Shown here piece after piece: positions 47,336 through 61,500 of a DNA stretch of 64,000 nt. Source of the DNA: Rhabdornis inornatus (lineage: Eukaryota; Chordata; Aves; Passeriformes; Rhabdornithidae); the NCBI GenBank assembly GCA_013397075.1, contig VWZS01004498.1, positions 124,001 to 188,000 on the forward strand, in the 5' to 3' direction. A program made the position numbers and the translations under genes. The notes below the pieces were generated by a model. That model was given only the letters and a program-made list of their open reading frames with translations. It did not search any database and was not told the origin of the DNA. Each line of letters opens with the position of its first letter. The first letter of the stretch is position 1.

Positions 47336-50300
47336 AATGGGTTCTGGCCCATCTTTGGGTGACATCTCGTCTCAAGTTTCCCTCGAGTCAGCTCTCCTGT
47401 CCCCATGACTGGAAAGTTGTCTGTCTTGATTGATTTCCACTTTTGGCTTGTCAGCTGGAACAAACTTCAGTCTCTATTACAGGAGTAATAGATGTGGCTT
47501 ATGGACTATAGTTGCTCAAAGCTATGAATTTTATTCGCTTAAACTGCAGGCATTTTGTGGACCCTACAGAACGTACGTGCATCATGCTTACTGTGTCCAA
47601 CCCCATCCCCTGGAGAGCTCCGTGGGAGGTCTGGCTTTGGATCTGATAGAGTTTGAACAAAGCTGTTTCGTTCACTTTGGGTGCAGTAGCTGTATTATTT
47701 TAATGATAAAGTATTTGATGTTTAAAATAACCGTTGCTGGGTGAAAAGTGTAGCCAGGAGTCCCCTGGATCCTTCTTTGCATGCCTAACTCAGCCTATCT
47801 GCTTCTGCAAGCCATAGAGCTACTACACGGTGACAAAGATTTCATCTTTAACTTTTTCACTTCAGCTTGGTCAAGCAAATCTTAAACAATGCACAGCACA
47901 TCCTGCTTCAAGGATAGAGTGTCTCTGGCCTTGTTTTTATCTGCAGAGAATCTTCCAAAGAAAAGCACAAGTGAAGAATTCATCAGCATAAAAAAAACCA
48001 TATTTTTTTAACCCTCTCGTATTTTTTTAATAGTGTTGTGTGTTCTATGACCTAATTCTCTCCTACTCTTATGTGGACCAACCCACATCATGTCACCCGT
48101 GCCCTGGATTGCTGTAATGCCCTCTGCCTGATACTGCATGCAAAGAGTCCTCAGAAAGTAGTCTTGAGTGCCAACACAGCAATTACTGTAGTTGCAGACT
48201 GCTCCTGTGAAGCATCGTTAGTGCCAGTGCTCCACAGACTGCTTTCCAGTTGTTTCTTTGGTACAACTAAATGATGGGGTTTGACTTAAAAAGCTTCTTG
48301 GCACTTAGGTCACAAGTCTCAGAGAGCTTGTGTTTGACTTCCATTATCGTAGAGAAGCCAAGATCAAAAATGTTCCTCAGTGAAAGATGTTGTGAGAGGG
48401 GTCCAGGGTTTATACATTCAAGTGGGAGCATCCAAAATTTTCTGTCTGCACTGGTTCAAGAGAAATGGAAAGATTTGGTCTTCTGAATTGGCCATGAAGC
48501 CTGTCCTTTCAAACTTTGCTGAAAGGAGTCTCTACAGAGAGCTGCATTGATAGAAGAAAGAGTAAAGTATTCTGACATTGTGGCAAGTGGTTAATATGTT
48601 TAATGGCTTTTGAATTTTGTGTATGAGAAAAGAGCTCATTGTATGAGTGAGTTTTACAAGTGGATCTAAGTGCATATAAAATGCCTTTGGGAATTAGAGG
48701 AAGATTATAGTTTTGGATTTGAAATATTGGTGAATGATAGCTCTTTGTTAATTGGACCTCTGAAGTTTAGCTCTGAAAAATATCCCCTCAGTCTCATCAG
48801 CAGTACATTCCTTCAGTGTGTTCCTTGGGATCCCTACCAAGCCTGTGTCAGCAGCTGTGCTTCACAGGGTGTTGCTCAAAAAAATCCAAAATTAAACATA
48901 GAAACTAGTCACGTAGGTTAAGAAAATATCTCTCTAGCATGGGAGACATGATCCTAAGTACACTCTGTGGCTAGGATGAGGTCAGTCCTTGAAAAAATTC
49001 CTAAGGAATTTAGCCAGAGAGAGTCTGGACCCTGCTGAAATATCTGTGCATAGGGCTTTTTGCTCTGTCTGTAAGTGGGAAGGAACAGATCCTCTTTCTG
49101 CCTTGCAGCCTGGATATCACATTGAATGGGATGAGACTAGAGTTGGACTTGGCCAGATCAAATTTAATTTGCTCTTTTTAATGTTTGTTTACAAAATCTT
49201 GTTAGCTGTGATAGTGTTTGATTCTGTACCTGTTTTTTACATTTTTGTATCTTAATGACCTATTTTAAGTTACTGTTTATGGTCTTGAACCTGCAGTTAA
49301 ATGCGCAGGCGCAGGGATGTATCCACATCCAGTTGCAGGATCATAGCTGTAAAAGTTTCTTCAACAGTCACTGGTGGGACCTCCATGTGACAGGTGCACC
49401 TTGGGATCAAACATGGCACAATGCTGAATTTGTATATGTATTTTATGGATGTCACTTAAAGTGCCTTTCTCTTTGGGATATTATTTTGTGAATAGAAGTC
49501 CAAATAAGATTTTTAGGATAATAACTTAAAGGATAAATTATTGTATTCATATTTTAAACCTGAAGCACTTAATACCTTTCTAAGGAACAATATTTTGAAT
49601 TTAAGAGTACAGTATTTTCAGTACCTTGACCTGCCAAATCCTTTTTAATATCCAAATATCTATGCAGCCAAAAAAAAAACCCAACTCTCCAGAAATATCT
49701 TGTTTATAACTTACCTGCTTCCAACGTGACTTCTTTACTTTGTTAAGTCAATGAAAATGCTGCCAGTGTTCTGCTAATTCTCTGTATCATTCAAAATACC
49801 TTGTATTTGATCATTTCAGGAAAATTTTCTGATCCAAAATCTGGACCACTACCAAAGACTTGGAAAACGAGCTTCAGTTTCACTTTAAAATGTGCTGTGT
49901 AAAAGACCCCAGTTAACAAGCCAAGAATCCTGAGCTGCTTAGGTTTTAGCAATTCTTTTTTATTCTAGAAGCCTCTTCAGAATAGATGTTTGGCATACAT
50001 GTAAAATAGCTTAATACTGCAGAAAGGGGCATTTTTGTTCACATAACAACAGCGTTTCCACTTATATGTTTTGCTGTAAAAGTCCCTAGATATATTCCAG
50101 AACAATGCAGCATTTTATCATTCAATATATTGCTTCATGTAGCAGTAGCTATTTACAATATGATCAGTATTAAAGTATTTATTTCACTATGAAGTGTTAA
50201 AAAAGAATAATACAAAACAGGTTGAATCAATGGTGCCTTATGACTTTTTAGTCCACTTTTCTGTATCTCAATAGAAGAATGAACAGACATTGCTCTTGCG

Positions 50301-50735
50301 GGTCCTAACTGAATAGTAGCATTTTACAGTGTTCGAGCCAAGCCCTGCTGTTGTGTGCTCAATCTGCTAACTCCAGGTGGAGCTTAGTGTGTGGAGAGGC
50401 CACTGGATCAGTGTGTAGGTGAGGTGTATGTGGGCACTGGTTTGCTTCACAATCAATTGCTGGTATTTAGACCAGTCCCAAAACCAGTGTCTGACGCTGC
50501 TGTCCACACAGCCCAGCTGACTTCAGTGTGGTTGCATAGGTTACGGAACTAAATTTGATTCACTGCTTGCTTATAAGATTTGCTGGGTTTGTTTCAATGG
50601 CATTGTATTATAAACCCTCACACCTCAACCTATCTTCTTACGTTATCACTGAGGCTCGCACTGTGTGACAATGGCCACGGATGTTCATTTTTGTTTAATT
50701 CAACTCTATAAATAAAATGAGAATAACTTTTGTAC
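47336..50735 (+). other. WIPF1: Probable WIPF1 3' UTR
   Basis: No other gene is recognisable after the stop for over 3 kb, and human WIPF1 mRNA also has a long 3' UTR of a few kilobases. The end is placed just after the first good AATAAA (50711-50716), which is followed by a T-rich stretch. An ATTTATTT element lies at 50177-50184, a type linked to mRNA turnover. The end is inferred; later AATAAA signals would extend it. Confidence 0.45.
50711..50716 (+). promoter_or_regulatory. Candidate poly(A) signal AATAAA for WIPF1
   Basis: The hexamer sits in tataaataaaatgag about 3.4 kb after the stop, with a T-rich segment (tttctcctctatattttt) about 30-45 bases downstream. Confidence 0.45.
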
Positions 50736-50899
50736 CATGTAAAAATAATTTCTCCTCTATATTTTTGGAAGAAAAGCACATGTTATGTTTGTTATGACTT
50801 TCTGCACCAGCCATTGGGAGAAGAGGTCACAGTGATGAATGTTCAGAGTTGTTAAAGGAAACTCAGCTTGTTTCAGGAAGTGTATATTTCTGTAAATGA

Positions 50900-50905
50900 A
50901 ATAAA
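50900..50905 (+). promoter_or_regulatory. Alternative candidate poly(A) signal
   Basis: AATAAA within gaaataaataac, followed within 25 bases by gttcttgttt. It could serve a slightly longer WIPF1 mRNA. Further hexamers lie at 51313-51318 and 52061-52066. Confidence 0.3.
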
Positions 50906-53900
50906 TAACATCTCAAAGTTCTTGTTTAGAGGCTGGCATTTCCCAACACTAAAAGAATCATAAGGTTTTGGTTTTTTTCTGCAAGACAGCACTGTGAAAG
51001 AAGTTCCTTATATTGTCACTTAAAACTGGGTGGTCGTTTCTTCTTGCAGCATCAGCTGTTTGCATGACACTTGTAGATCTGTATTGGAGTGGACGATGAA
51101 GGAGCTAAACCGCTATCATGCATCACATTGTTGTAACACAACAATCTTCTGTACAGAAGTATGGAAATAGAAAGGGTACTTTTTGCCTTGGAGGTAAAGA
51201 AGGGAGTTGAGTGATCAAACTGAAATTATTGCAGGCAAAATGTTGAATGTTGAGAGACCTAGAGAGGGCCCCTTGGCCACAGGACACTGCAAAAGAGAAG
51301 ATTGCTCAAGGAAATAAAAACCAATTGGCTGAATGTTGTTACCAGTACTAAAGTAAAATTATGGTATAAAATGTGCATTTTGTAGTTCCACATCACAGTG
51401 GCGTGAACACCTTCGTCTCACAGCTGGGTGCAAACAACCTGTTACAGCAGTACATTGACTCTATGTCAGACTGTGTGAGCTTTAATCTTTCAGACAGTAT
51501 TCACCAGAAAATGAGAATCTCTTACCTAAGATATCCAGGAGCACTTTAAGTGCAAATTAATGGAATGGTTCTTCATGTACATTGGAAGAAAACAGGGATC
51601 TTGTAGCCTATAAGGTGGATGTGTTTGGACCATTCAGTTAAAATCTAGACTGGAGCATTGGCAAAGAGGGGAGTATTGGAATAACTCAGGCAGAAGTAGG
51701 ACGTGTGTATGGTCTCAGTGAGTACGCAGCAGGTAGGTATGCAGATTAAAAAAGCAAAAATGGAAACCACATGTCTTAAGGGAATAATCTTTTATGTATG
51801 TTGCCATTTTGAAATACAGTTTGTCTGTGGTAAATACTGTTTAGTGTAAACTAATGCATGCAGAGGAAGACATGTAAATTTGGACTTCCAAAGGCACACG
51901 AGAGAGGGAAACATAAAACAGGCTGAGCAGAAAGTAACATTTCTATCAGATGCTTAAAGTTTGAGCTTTTTATAAAATATTAATCTAGTTCTGTGAATTT
52001 TTTTGCTTAACATTTATTTTGTAAGTGATTTTGTTCTCCTTATTTTTCTGTCCTATACTGAATAAATTTTACTTTTATTTAATTGGTGGTGCAGACTGTT
52101 ACATTGAGATCAATCACAGTTACTTCTTTGACAAAAGCATATGTTGGCTTTAGCAGGAGCAGAGCAGTGAGCCTGGCAGCAGCTGGGGTGAGCTATTCCC
52201 CTCCTTTCCTGTCTGCCATTGGACAGCAACACAGCAGTAATGCTCAGAGGACTTCTGTCCTACATACAGTGAAGGACACCTGCAGATAAGGAGAAATAAT
52301 GAGTTTACTTTAGGATAAAGAATGATAGAAAACCAATGGTTCATGATGCTGTACTTGCAGGTGGTTGTTGGGTGAGCTGTGGCCATTGTCTCTTGGCAGG
52401 GCAAGCTAGGCACTTGCCAGGGGAGGATGACATGGAAAATCACTGTAGTTAAGTGTAGATTTTTGTTTGTTGTGTCTCCACTCACAAAGCTGCCAGGGAA
52501 TAAGAAACAAATGAAATCCTCCTTTTGACTTTGGAGCCCTGTGCTTTATCATCGATGTTAAGCTTTTCAGATAATTTGGACCGGGTTCATCAAAGAAGGA
52601 CGCTTTGATAAAAGTCCCCAGGAGGTTCAAAATCAGGCTGCACTTCCAGCTTCTCCTCAGAAGTTAGAAGGGTCATTTAAAAAGCTAAAAAGCTCTGTAC
52701 TATAACTTATCTATCTTGCAAAGACTTGAGGTTTCCTCTTAGGCAGGTTGCAGATCCTTTGACATCTCTGTGGACTGCTTGTTGATACCTTCATTTTACA
52801 GACTGACTGAGACCAAGACCACTTTCTTAGAAGGCCACCAACCCTTGTGTAGCCTGGAGATCCAGCAATCCTGGTGCCTGGGCTACAGAAGCAGAGAAAC
52901 CATGATGGAGAGTGTGGGGAAGCTGGTGTGCTGTAAAGGAGCTGGCTCAGCAAGCTGTGGAGACCTTTGTTTGCAGATCTCAGTGGCAATAGCCTTGAAT
53001 GAGAACACAGAGGTATAAATCTAATCATTGGTTAATAGGACTGTCTATTGCATGTTTTACCAAAGAAAACATGTTTTTTTCTGGTTTTCAAGAAATCAAA
53101 TCACTTGCTTGGCTTCAGGAAGAGGGAACTGAGCTGAGCATTCTGTGACCTTGTCATAACCACAACATAGTCCTTCCTTCATTTAACTCAAAAAATGCTG
53201 TTGATTTAAAAGAAACTAATGGACTACCCTGTAAAAGAGTTTTGACTGCTCCCTGCAGTTGCAGGAAGGATCATGTGTTGCACACAGCACGCATAGAAAT
53301 ATGCAACTCCTTTGAACATGGTTCAGCAATTTCCAATGACCTTCCTGCCTCCTATGCACAGGCTGCTCCCCTCTGCCCTCTCGCCCAGTCTGACTCCATT
53401 TTACACTGAACATAGTAACTTGGTCCCAGCAAATATTGGAACTAAATATTGACCCATACATCTCTGTACAACACTTAATACATTATTTAGGTTTACTAAT
53501 GAAATAGATCATTGGCAATCAAGCTCTTAACCTATCTAAAGATTTCAACAGCAGTCCAGGTACAGAAACAATCCCAAGGAAAGGATGACTGACACAAAAA
53601 TATTTTGATTAAACCTAGAGAATAAATTGGGTGGTTGTTGCTAACATTACCTTGTGTCCAATATCTATCTGTCTACCCAACAACAACATTAGATAATCTC
53701 TTCTTTAAGCCTAAAACATATTTGCAGCTTAAGATATATGACTTCGGCAAGAGATATATTCAAAATGTAAAATAGCAATCTATCATGAAAGCTGTCTATA
53801 TGGTACTGCCTTAAGGCTCTTCTCATTCCATCGTTTTTCCTCTTTGTTATTACCGCTCTTCTTTTTCCTGCAGATAATTTTTTTTTCTTTGAGAACGCTT

Positions 53901-55123
53901 ATATTTAGCCTACATAAATACATTTCTCATTTTCAAGATGGGATTCTTCTCGTTATATTTTTTTTCTTTTTTCTTTTCTTTTTTTGCTAGAATACAGGAG
54001 CTACCTCTGCCTAAGCACCTCTAAGTTAAAGGTGGACAGAGAGGGCTGCTGGCTGCTGTCCATCTTTTCTCTCTCCTAAACAGGAACTCGTGATCGCTCC
54101 CTGCCGTTGGGACAGGGCTTTATCATTGGGCAATGCCCTTCCCAAAAGAGACCACTTTGGCTACCTTTTGCATGTGCCTGTGTGCAAAAAAAATTTGGCT
54201 CCAAACTGGTGTGAGCATTGTACACGGTAAGGCCCGTAACCAGTTCCCTCCTGAAAATGATTTTTTATTCATGCAAAGATGGCTGTTTAAGCAGTGGGTG
54301 TAGGGTGTAACCCAACTTGAAGGAAGCGTTCATGTATACAGGGATGTGAAAATGAGTCATTTCTGTCCTTCTCCTTTCTAGCAGAAATTCTAGTAATTCA
54401 GAGTTACTGGTGAGCCCTTGTGTGCCTTGTGGAGCATCAGAGCCCCTGCATCTGAAGGCTGAGCACTACCAAGCCATGAGAGCAAAAGGCAGCGGAAGCA
54501 ATCAGAGTACTTTGAAGAGAGCAAGGTGAAGGCTGTGGGTGAAAGTCCAGGCTGAAACCTCAGCCTCTGTCATAGGTATTTTGATACTGGAACTAGTGTA
54601 CCTTGTAGATAACATCATTGTGCTGTTTGTCAGAGACTGCAGTCTGTCAGTACTTTCTGTGCTGTCTCAAAACCAGCCCTCACTACAAACTGCTGAAATC
54701 CTTCTGTTAAAGTTTTTTCCCCTCCTTATTTAAAACAGAAACTTTCACTTCTGCTATTTGGCCAGGAGCTTGGGTGCCTTATGAAACCTGGGAACCTTTG
54801 TTTGAAAACATAGAGATACATGATCCTTTCCTCTAAATATATACTTTCATCTCCTGAGCTGTGCCTGCGGGACTGTTGCTGTGCTGTCATTCAAGTGCCA
54901 GTCAGCTGTGGGGCTGGTGTGTTTGCTCCAGTTTATTGCTGATTTTAAAGCAATATCTTGCTGTGTGCTATAAGAGAATTACTGTCTGCGCCAGAACCTT
55001 CATTCCTCCCTCTCTTACACATATGGCCCTTGTGAGCAAGGGAAGGAAATGTAAATGTATTTTTTAACTGGGAACGTGCCTAATCTAAGTCCAAGAATGC
55101 ATCAGAAAATGAGAAGCCTTGTG

Positions 55124-55156
55124 TGTTTGTTTGTTTGTTTGTTTGTTGTTTGTTTT
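55124..55156. repeat. (TTTG)n microsatellite
   Basis: About six TTTG units with one slip (TTG). It lies about 140 bases before a CpG-dense segment. Confidence 0.85.
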
Positions 55157-55296
55157 TAACCAAGCACGTGGGGACAGGTGTGATGCACCCCCAGGCTGGC
55201 AGTTCTCTGTGTTGCAGATGCTCGTTCCCGGGGCAGCACGGGGAGCTCCCGCTGCCGTGTGGCCGCGCGGTGTCGCCGTGGGAGCGCCGCGCCTCC

Positions 55297-55360
55297 CGCC
55301 CGTCCCACGGGCAGCGGTCCCGGGCACCTTTCGCCCATCCCACCGGGAGCGGTCCCGGGC
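55297..55360. repeat. GC-rich tandem pair, 35-base period
   Basis: Two 29-base copies (55297-55325 and 55332-55360) differ at about four positions and share the core 'agcggtcccgggc'. A six-base spacer separates them. Weaker related units occur on both sides (cgccgtggg, gggacccgggcacgg). It is CpG-dense, unlike the surrounding intergenic DNA. Confidence 0.7.
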
Positions 55361-55480
55361 GGCGGTGGGACCCGGGCACGGGGTCAGGGGCAATGGATGT
55401 TCATCGCCGCCCCACGGCGTGCATGATCCGCTCTCGCCAGCCCTGCCTACCTACCCAGAGCCGAGCCGCCCGCTCCGGGG

Positions 55481-55564
55481 GAGCTGTCCCTGCCCGTGGC
55501 GGGGCGGCTGGATGGAACTACGTGGTCTCTAAGGTCCCTTCCAACCCAAACCACTCTGCGAGCC
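55481..55564 (+). repeat. CR1 LINE 3' tail
   Basis: It reads 'gagctgtccctgcccgtgg', then 'ctggatggaactacgtggtc' and 'aaggtcccttccaaccc' followed by 'aaaccactctgcgagcc'. This closely follows the CR1 3' end (gtgtccctgcccatggcag, ggaactagatgatct, aaggtcccttccaacccaaaccattctatgattc). It is truncated at the 5' side. Several positions differ by gain of C or G, giving CpGs that the usual consensus lacks. Confidence 0.85.
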
Positions 55565-58500
55565 TACGCGCATTTCAGCATTTTAGGAATACTGCGCGTT
55601 GTTTCACCACAGTGATTTCACTCTCGGTGCATCCGGCCTGACTCTTCATGCAGTTACACAGTTCTTAGGCAAGTCAAATTCCAGTATTGGCATTAAAATG
55701 AAGCAACAGAATAATACACCTGACTACTCCAATTCAGTTCAACAGAAAGCAACACCCTACTAGACCTAAATAAATCAAGTCTTTAGCTAATAAAGTTTAA
55801 CTGCAGCTGGAGAAGGAGTTAAGAATTAAAACAAAATACCTTTTCTAATTTAAAATGCCAAGTGGAAGTAACAGACAGCTCTAAGAAAGCTACTCTGTCA
55901 GTACAGTCTTAAAATCAGTACTTACTTAAATAGTTAAGAAAGAAACTTTGTATTGTTGGCCATTAATTTAAATGTAGTGACAAATTGCTGAACATAATGA
56001 GGAAAAGGTACAGCACCTTTCTGCTGGAGAATTCAGGAAGAAGAGGATCTGTTAATACAGTCCTGTGACACAGTAGCAGGAAGGATTTAGTGGGGTAGTA
56101 GTGGTGAAATGAATATGAAATAAATAAACAAAAACTACTGGATTTCTATCACAAGAGACAATACACTGCAATCTATACATTTGATGGACAACATTTAAAC
56201 CGTATTTGTGTAAGTAAGAAATAGTAGCTTGCAAAATGGTAGGATATGGTGTGACCACAAATGGAAACTTAGTGGGTGGAGAAACTTTATGGAGATGTGG
56301 GTCACATTCTGAAAATATTTCCAAAGCTTTTAATTTGTGTTACCAAAATTGGTTTTGCTGGTTGTTTGGGTTGGTTTGCTGGGTTTTTTTTAAGGGGGAG
56401 GGGGATGGTATATTTGGTGGGATTTCTTTACTAATCAGTTGCTTAATAATTAATAAGCAACAGCTGCAGCAGGTCACATACCAGAAACAGGTTATTCAAG
56501 CACTGCATCTTGCTTTAAGATGATTTTCCTGAGCAAAGCAGCATCAGCTAACTTGTGTGATAACTCTCCTGGTTTGTTGTTGTTGTTTTTTGGGATTTTT
56601 TTTTATGTGACTGAGCACTCAGAATACTGAGAACATGTAAGTAATAAGCTGCCTATGCCAAAATGAGTGAATAGGTTTTCTTAGGTCGAGGGAGAGCTGT
56701 AAGTCTTATGCCCTGTTCTTAACAATTTTACCATGTACTGTTAGTGTGTAAGTATGTGAAAATACTATAAATATTATAAAAGTACTTAACATTTTAAGTG
56801 TTTACATACAGTAGATACAGCTCTAACCATAATATGAGGGAAATGGACAAAACTTGATAATGATTTTCCAGGTAAAGCATTTGTAATCTGTGAGTTAAAA
56901 TAGTGATTTTTTTTTTCATTTGACTTTTGCATATTTTTCCCGAGTTGGACTGGTTAATCATGTAACTAATTTTTGAGTCTTTGAATTTGAGTTTAGCACA
57001 CTTACCTTCTTGCTGAGCCCAGTAAAATGTTGATGCCCTAGCACTAAGGATGGAATTTGTATGTTTAGGAGGTGTCTTCAAGATTGTTTTGTCTTCCCTG
57101 AAAGCAGTTTCAGAAAAAAGCTCCTAATATTGAAATCACATGGGGTTATTCTGAACTTTATTTAATTCCATGTAATTTAATTTGAACTTTTCTTTATTTT
57201 TTGCTTTAGAGAGGTGAATTTCACCATGCACAATGTTTACTGGGCTTAATTTCTAGAGCAGTCTATTTCAACACACCTGAACATACACAATTATTGCTAA
57301 AGTCTTAGTTTGACTTTCTGCAATCTGTCTGTACTAGTTTCACGTATTTTCTTTTGGCAGATACAGTATTTTGAAGACTATAATTGCACCTTCAGTTCTG
57401 TGGAATTGTCTCAGCCACAGAACAAGGTGGAAGTACAGTAAACATGGTTTCAAAACCAGCTTGAACATACTGTCTTACAAAAGATTCTATATGAAAAATA
57501 CCAATTAAGTTCCTATAATCAACGCAGATAATGAGGTAGACTACTGCGAAATTATAGATGAGCTGATAAATTGCTTTCTTAAGAAGGAAGATCTTTTACA
57601 AAAGTGTTCCAAGGTAACTGAGGCGAATGTAAACATCCAGTGCATTCCTCATATTTCTGTATTAAGCTTCAAGCTTATGGGTAACGGTATCTGGCATTCT
57701 CCTGATCTCTGTGTTAAATTGCTTTCAGGACACTCAGAATTTCTCTCAGGTGCTGGATTTTTAAATGCTATTTAAGCCTCAGAAGCTTTAGAAATTCTTT
57801 CATGGGACAAATGCTTTTTATTTGACACCATCCTCCAGGGGCCTATTTCCTGTTTACAGATTAATTTTCACCAGGTTTCCCTTGTTGCTTAACTGCCTCA
57901 TCAAATATCTGTGTGCTGTACACTATAGTTTATTTGTCAGTAACCATGTGAGTCAGTGTAAGTGACCAGACACATCTAGGTATAGATAAGCACTTTGTGT
58001 TCTTCCTGCATGCCCTACGCACTACTGTAAGGGAGCAGACATCACAAACCAACAAACTTTCTGAACACTGAACTACTGCTTTAGATAACTAAAGTTAGAC
58101 ATGCATTTTTGGATGGAGTCAGCTAAGAAAATTTAACAGAGGTTGAGCAGGAGTCCCTGCCTTGTGCATTATATAATCCATTTACTTGTTAAGCAATTAA
58201 CAGTAAAGAAAAGGGCATTTTTTTCCAGTACTGGAGATAAAAAGCCACATTGTCTGTAGGTATAAATCCGAAGTTCATGTAAATTTGGCTCATTGTCAAT
58301 AACCAAGGAGCACTGAGGAGGTATTTTTCCCGTGGTTGTTAAGGAGAATACCTAAGAAGTGCTAGTGTCTGTACCCATTGTTGCAATTACTGTGTTGGTA
58401 AGAGACTTGGATTTTTCCATGCTGTTGAAAACTAGGTGCACAGCTGTCTGGAAATTGCACTGAGATTATACCTGTAAATTTCCAGACAGATTTCATCCTG

Positions 58501-61500
58501 ATGCATTTGCTGATGTTCTTGTCTCCTCATATTCTGTATTCTTTTTTTTGTCTATTCTTGGAAAAGGTATGTTTTTCTAATACCCTACTGAGAGGTTATT
58601 TAGAGAAATCTTGCGCCTGTTTAATTAGTAATGCTGTTTTGAAGCTCACCTGACACTTCCTACTGTAAGGCAATGTTGTCTTTCAGTTATCACCACAGCC
58701 TAACAATTTGACTACAATTTCCATGCTAGTTCTTTAGAAAAAAAAATTTAAATCCAATTACAGTATTTTCAGAAACAAACTAGAGAAATGTACTTGCTTG
58801 CAGTAAATTCTTGAGTGCTTTTCTTTAGAATACTCCAACATTTTAGGTTTTGCAACAAGTGCTTGAGTTTACCAGTGAAGTAGCCTTCACACCGAGTACA
58901 AAGACACATTTGTGACTTCCCAGAAAACCTTTCCAAACTGGCTCAGTTGTATGCCTTTGTAAAATGTTGTTTTGTGGCCACTGCCATTTCTTAAAAGTGT
59001 CAGTCTGAAACCTGCTGTCACTGAGAGTGAACCTCTCGCAGTTCCTGTGTGGGCCCAGCCTGTGTACGTGTAATTGTTGCAGGTAAATGAGTATGATGAA
59101 AGCCACAGCACGACTCATGTAATGGTTGCTCCAGCTGCTTTTCATTGGTTAAGCTGCTGCCCAGATCAAAAAGCAGAAATTGCCTCCCATATAATCTGTT
59201 GACTACTTTCGTGGCACATAAATGGATGGAAACATCCAATTTGAGTAAAAGCCAGAACAAAAAGCAAGGGGGACAGTAGTTCATTATTATACAATGTTAT
59301 GTCATGTTGAGGGAGTACTCAAGAGGTTGAATTAAAATTTTGGGGACAACTTAAAGTTTTGTGTTTGTTTAGTGGTTTTTGGAAAGCTTGGCTTTGCAAT
59401 GACAGTAACTGAGTTTTCTGTGATCTACAGTTACTGCCAAAGCTGAGTTGCCAGTGGTAGAGGATAGCTGTGATCAAGAGCTGATGGACTCTATAAACCT
59501 GTCCTCCCAGGAGTTTGTATACAAAAAACTTGCCCTTCCCATGCATTAGTTGCAGTGTTATAGCTGTGGGAATTGTTATGTTTGGGGGTTGAATTAATGC
59601 ATGGGGGCTTTTTGATACTTCTGGGGGTTGGGTGAAACTCCGTGAGAATTGATGTCCATGGCTGTCAGCCTTAGTTTACAGAGATCTTAAAAGGAAAAAG
59701 AAATTAAACTCTATTATAAAGGCAGGATGTTGGAACATGGAGATGCTCCATGGAACACAAGGCGATGTTCAAGGCCAGAGAACATGTGGCTCCAAGAAAG
59801 TGCCTGTGGAGCTTTGATTAAGTGTTGAGGGAGCAGAGAGGAGGTGTCAAACAGTAAGAAAATACTGTTCTTTGCTGTTCTGAGAAGCAGAACTTTGTAT
59901 GGTCTTTGGATATGGTCAGGGTATCCTGTATATTGAGTACTGCATTAGAAAGATTTCTTTACTCCAACATTAAGTTATCATTGCTAAATTATCCAGACTG
60001 AAAAAAGCCAGAAAACTGTGTTCCTAACATTTCCCAGCCAAGTGGAGAACTGGTCCTGTAATCCAGTGCTTGAGTTATTCACAGTGCTGTTCTGGTGGTA
60101 CAATCTGGTTGATAATGATTTCATGTTTCTTAACAGGGCAAGGGGTCAGACCCTAGTGTTCTTCTCTGTTCATCTCAGAATGAGATGAGAGATAGTTGCT
60201 AGGCTACTTATAATATGTTTAAAAAGATTAAAATCTGCAAGAGGAAATAGGCTATATTAAGTCCTATTTATATACTTTCGCTTCATTTATTTAGACAGCA
60301 GCTATAGTAATTTTATTGTATTTTTTCACATGCCTTTGATACTACATTTTCATACTTTCAAGTATTATACTTTTGCAGAGTTTTGAGATTCTTTACTATT
60401 TACTTTTTTGAGTATTACACTTTTAATTTGTTTGTGTTCCCCAAAATAAGACACAAGACTCGGGTCAAGTGTGCTTACCTGATTTAGCACACTGTGTATG
60501 CAAGAGCTGAGATAGAAACACAGCCCCATCCCGTTACTGCTGATCCCCTGGGAAATCAGGCTGGTGGTTGGTGGATATCAGTAGCAGTCAATCAGCAGCC
60601 TATCCAGCCAAATGTATGCTCTTTTAAAACAGCTGAAGGATTCTTGTAGTTTAAATACTTCATTAAATGCTAAATCACTAGTGATCTTTCCAAAGGGAAA
60701 AAAATGCATTCAAGAGAAGGCATACATTTTTAGCTAGAGTTCTTAGTATGGTCTGGTATACCTCCCCTGCTACTGCCCAGAGCATGTCCCTCTAAGGTGT
60801 CATTTCAGTAGGAAAGAATGAATGACAAAAAGCCAAAAAACTGGAAAGGCCTTATTATACTGTATTTCCAAAACCAAATCCAGATCAGTCTGAAAGTGGT
60901 CTTTGTCAGGTGCCAAACAGAGAAACTTCAACAGTGAAAGAATTAACAAAAGAGTCTTCTTTATTGAAGTTTTGCATCAAAACAAAGTCTCACCCTAACG
61001 TTACAGTGGGTGAGTGTTACCCAACAGGCTGCACCACCTTCCAGCAGTAAACATACATAATAAACCTTGGCACAGCTTTGGAACAATCCCTTGCTGATCT
61101 TTTGCTTGGGATGTGTTGGCCCAGAGTTGGGACAGGATGTAGACAGGAATGAAAGGCAGTGAGGAGTCAAGCACTGTCACTGCTGCTTCATGTCAGTTGA
61201 GGTTCTATTAAGTGTATCCACTTCCAGTGCAGAAATATAACATTTAAGCATCAGTATCTTTAAATTTAAAGCAGACATATGATATCAACAACATAGTACC
61301 TTTTAAGTTTCTAACAGCCATGTTTATCCCCACAAGTTTCTGTCCCTGTCTACATTCTTTACAGGATTTTCTTAACTGGACTTACAATTAAGTGTTATTT
61401 CTGTTATATTGCTGCTCTTACTGTATAATATCAGTTTCGTTTCTGGTAAGCATTTCAACAATAGACCTTGTGGACAGAACTGACTGTGGAAAAATTAATA

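Noticed and set aside
55119..55641. Overlapping frames of 137 and 172 codons
   Set aside because: They run through the TTTG repeat, the GC tandem pair and the CR1 tail; none is a gene.
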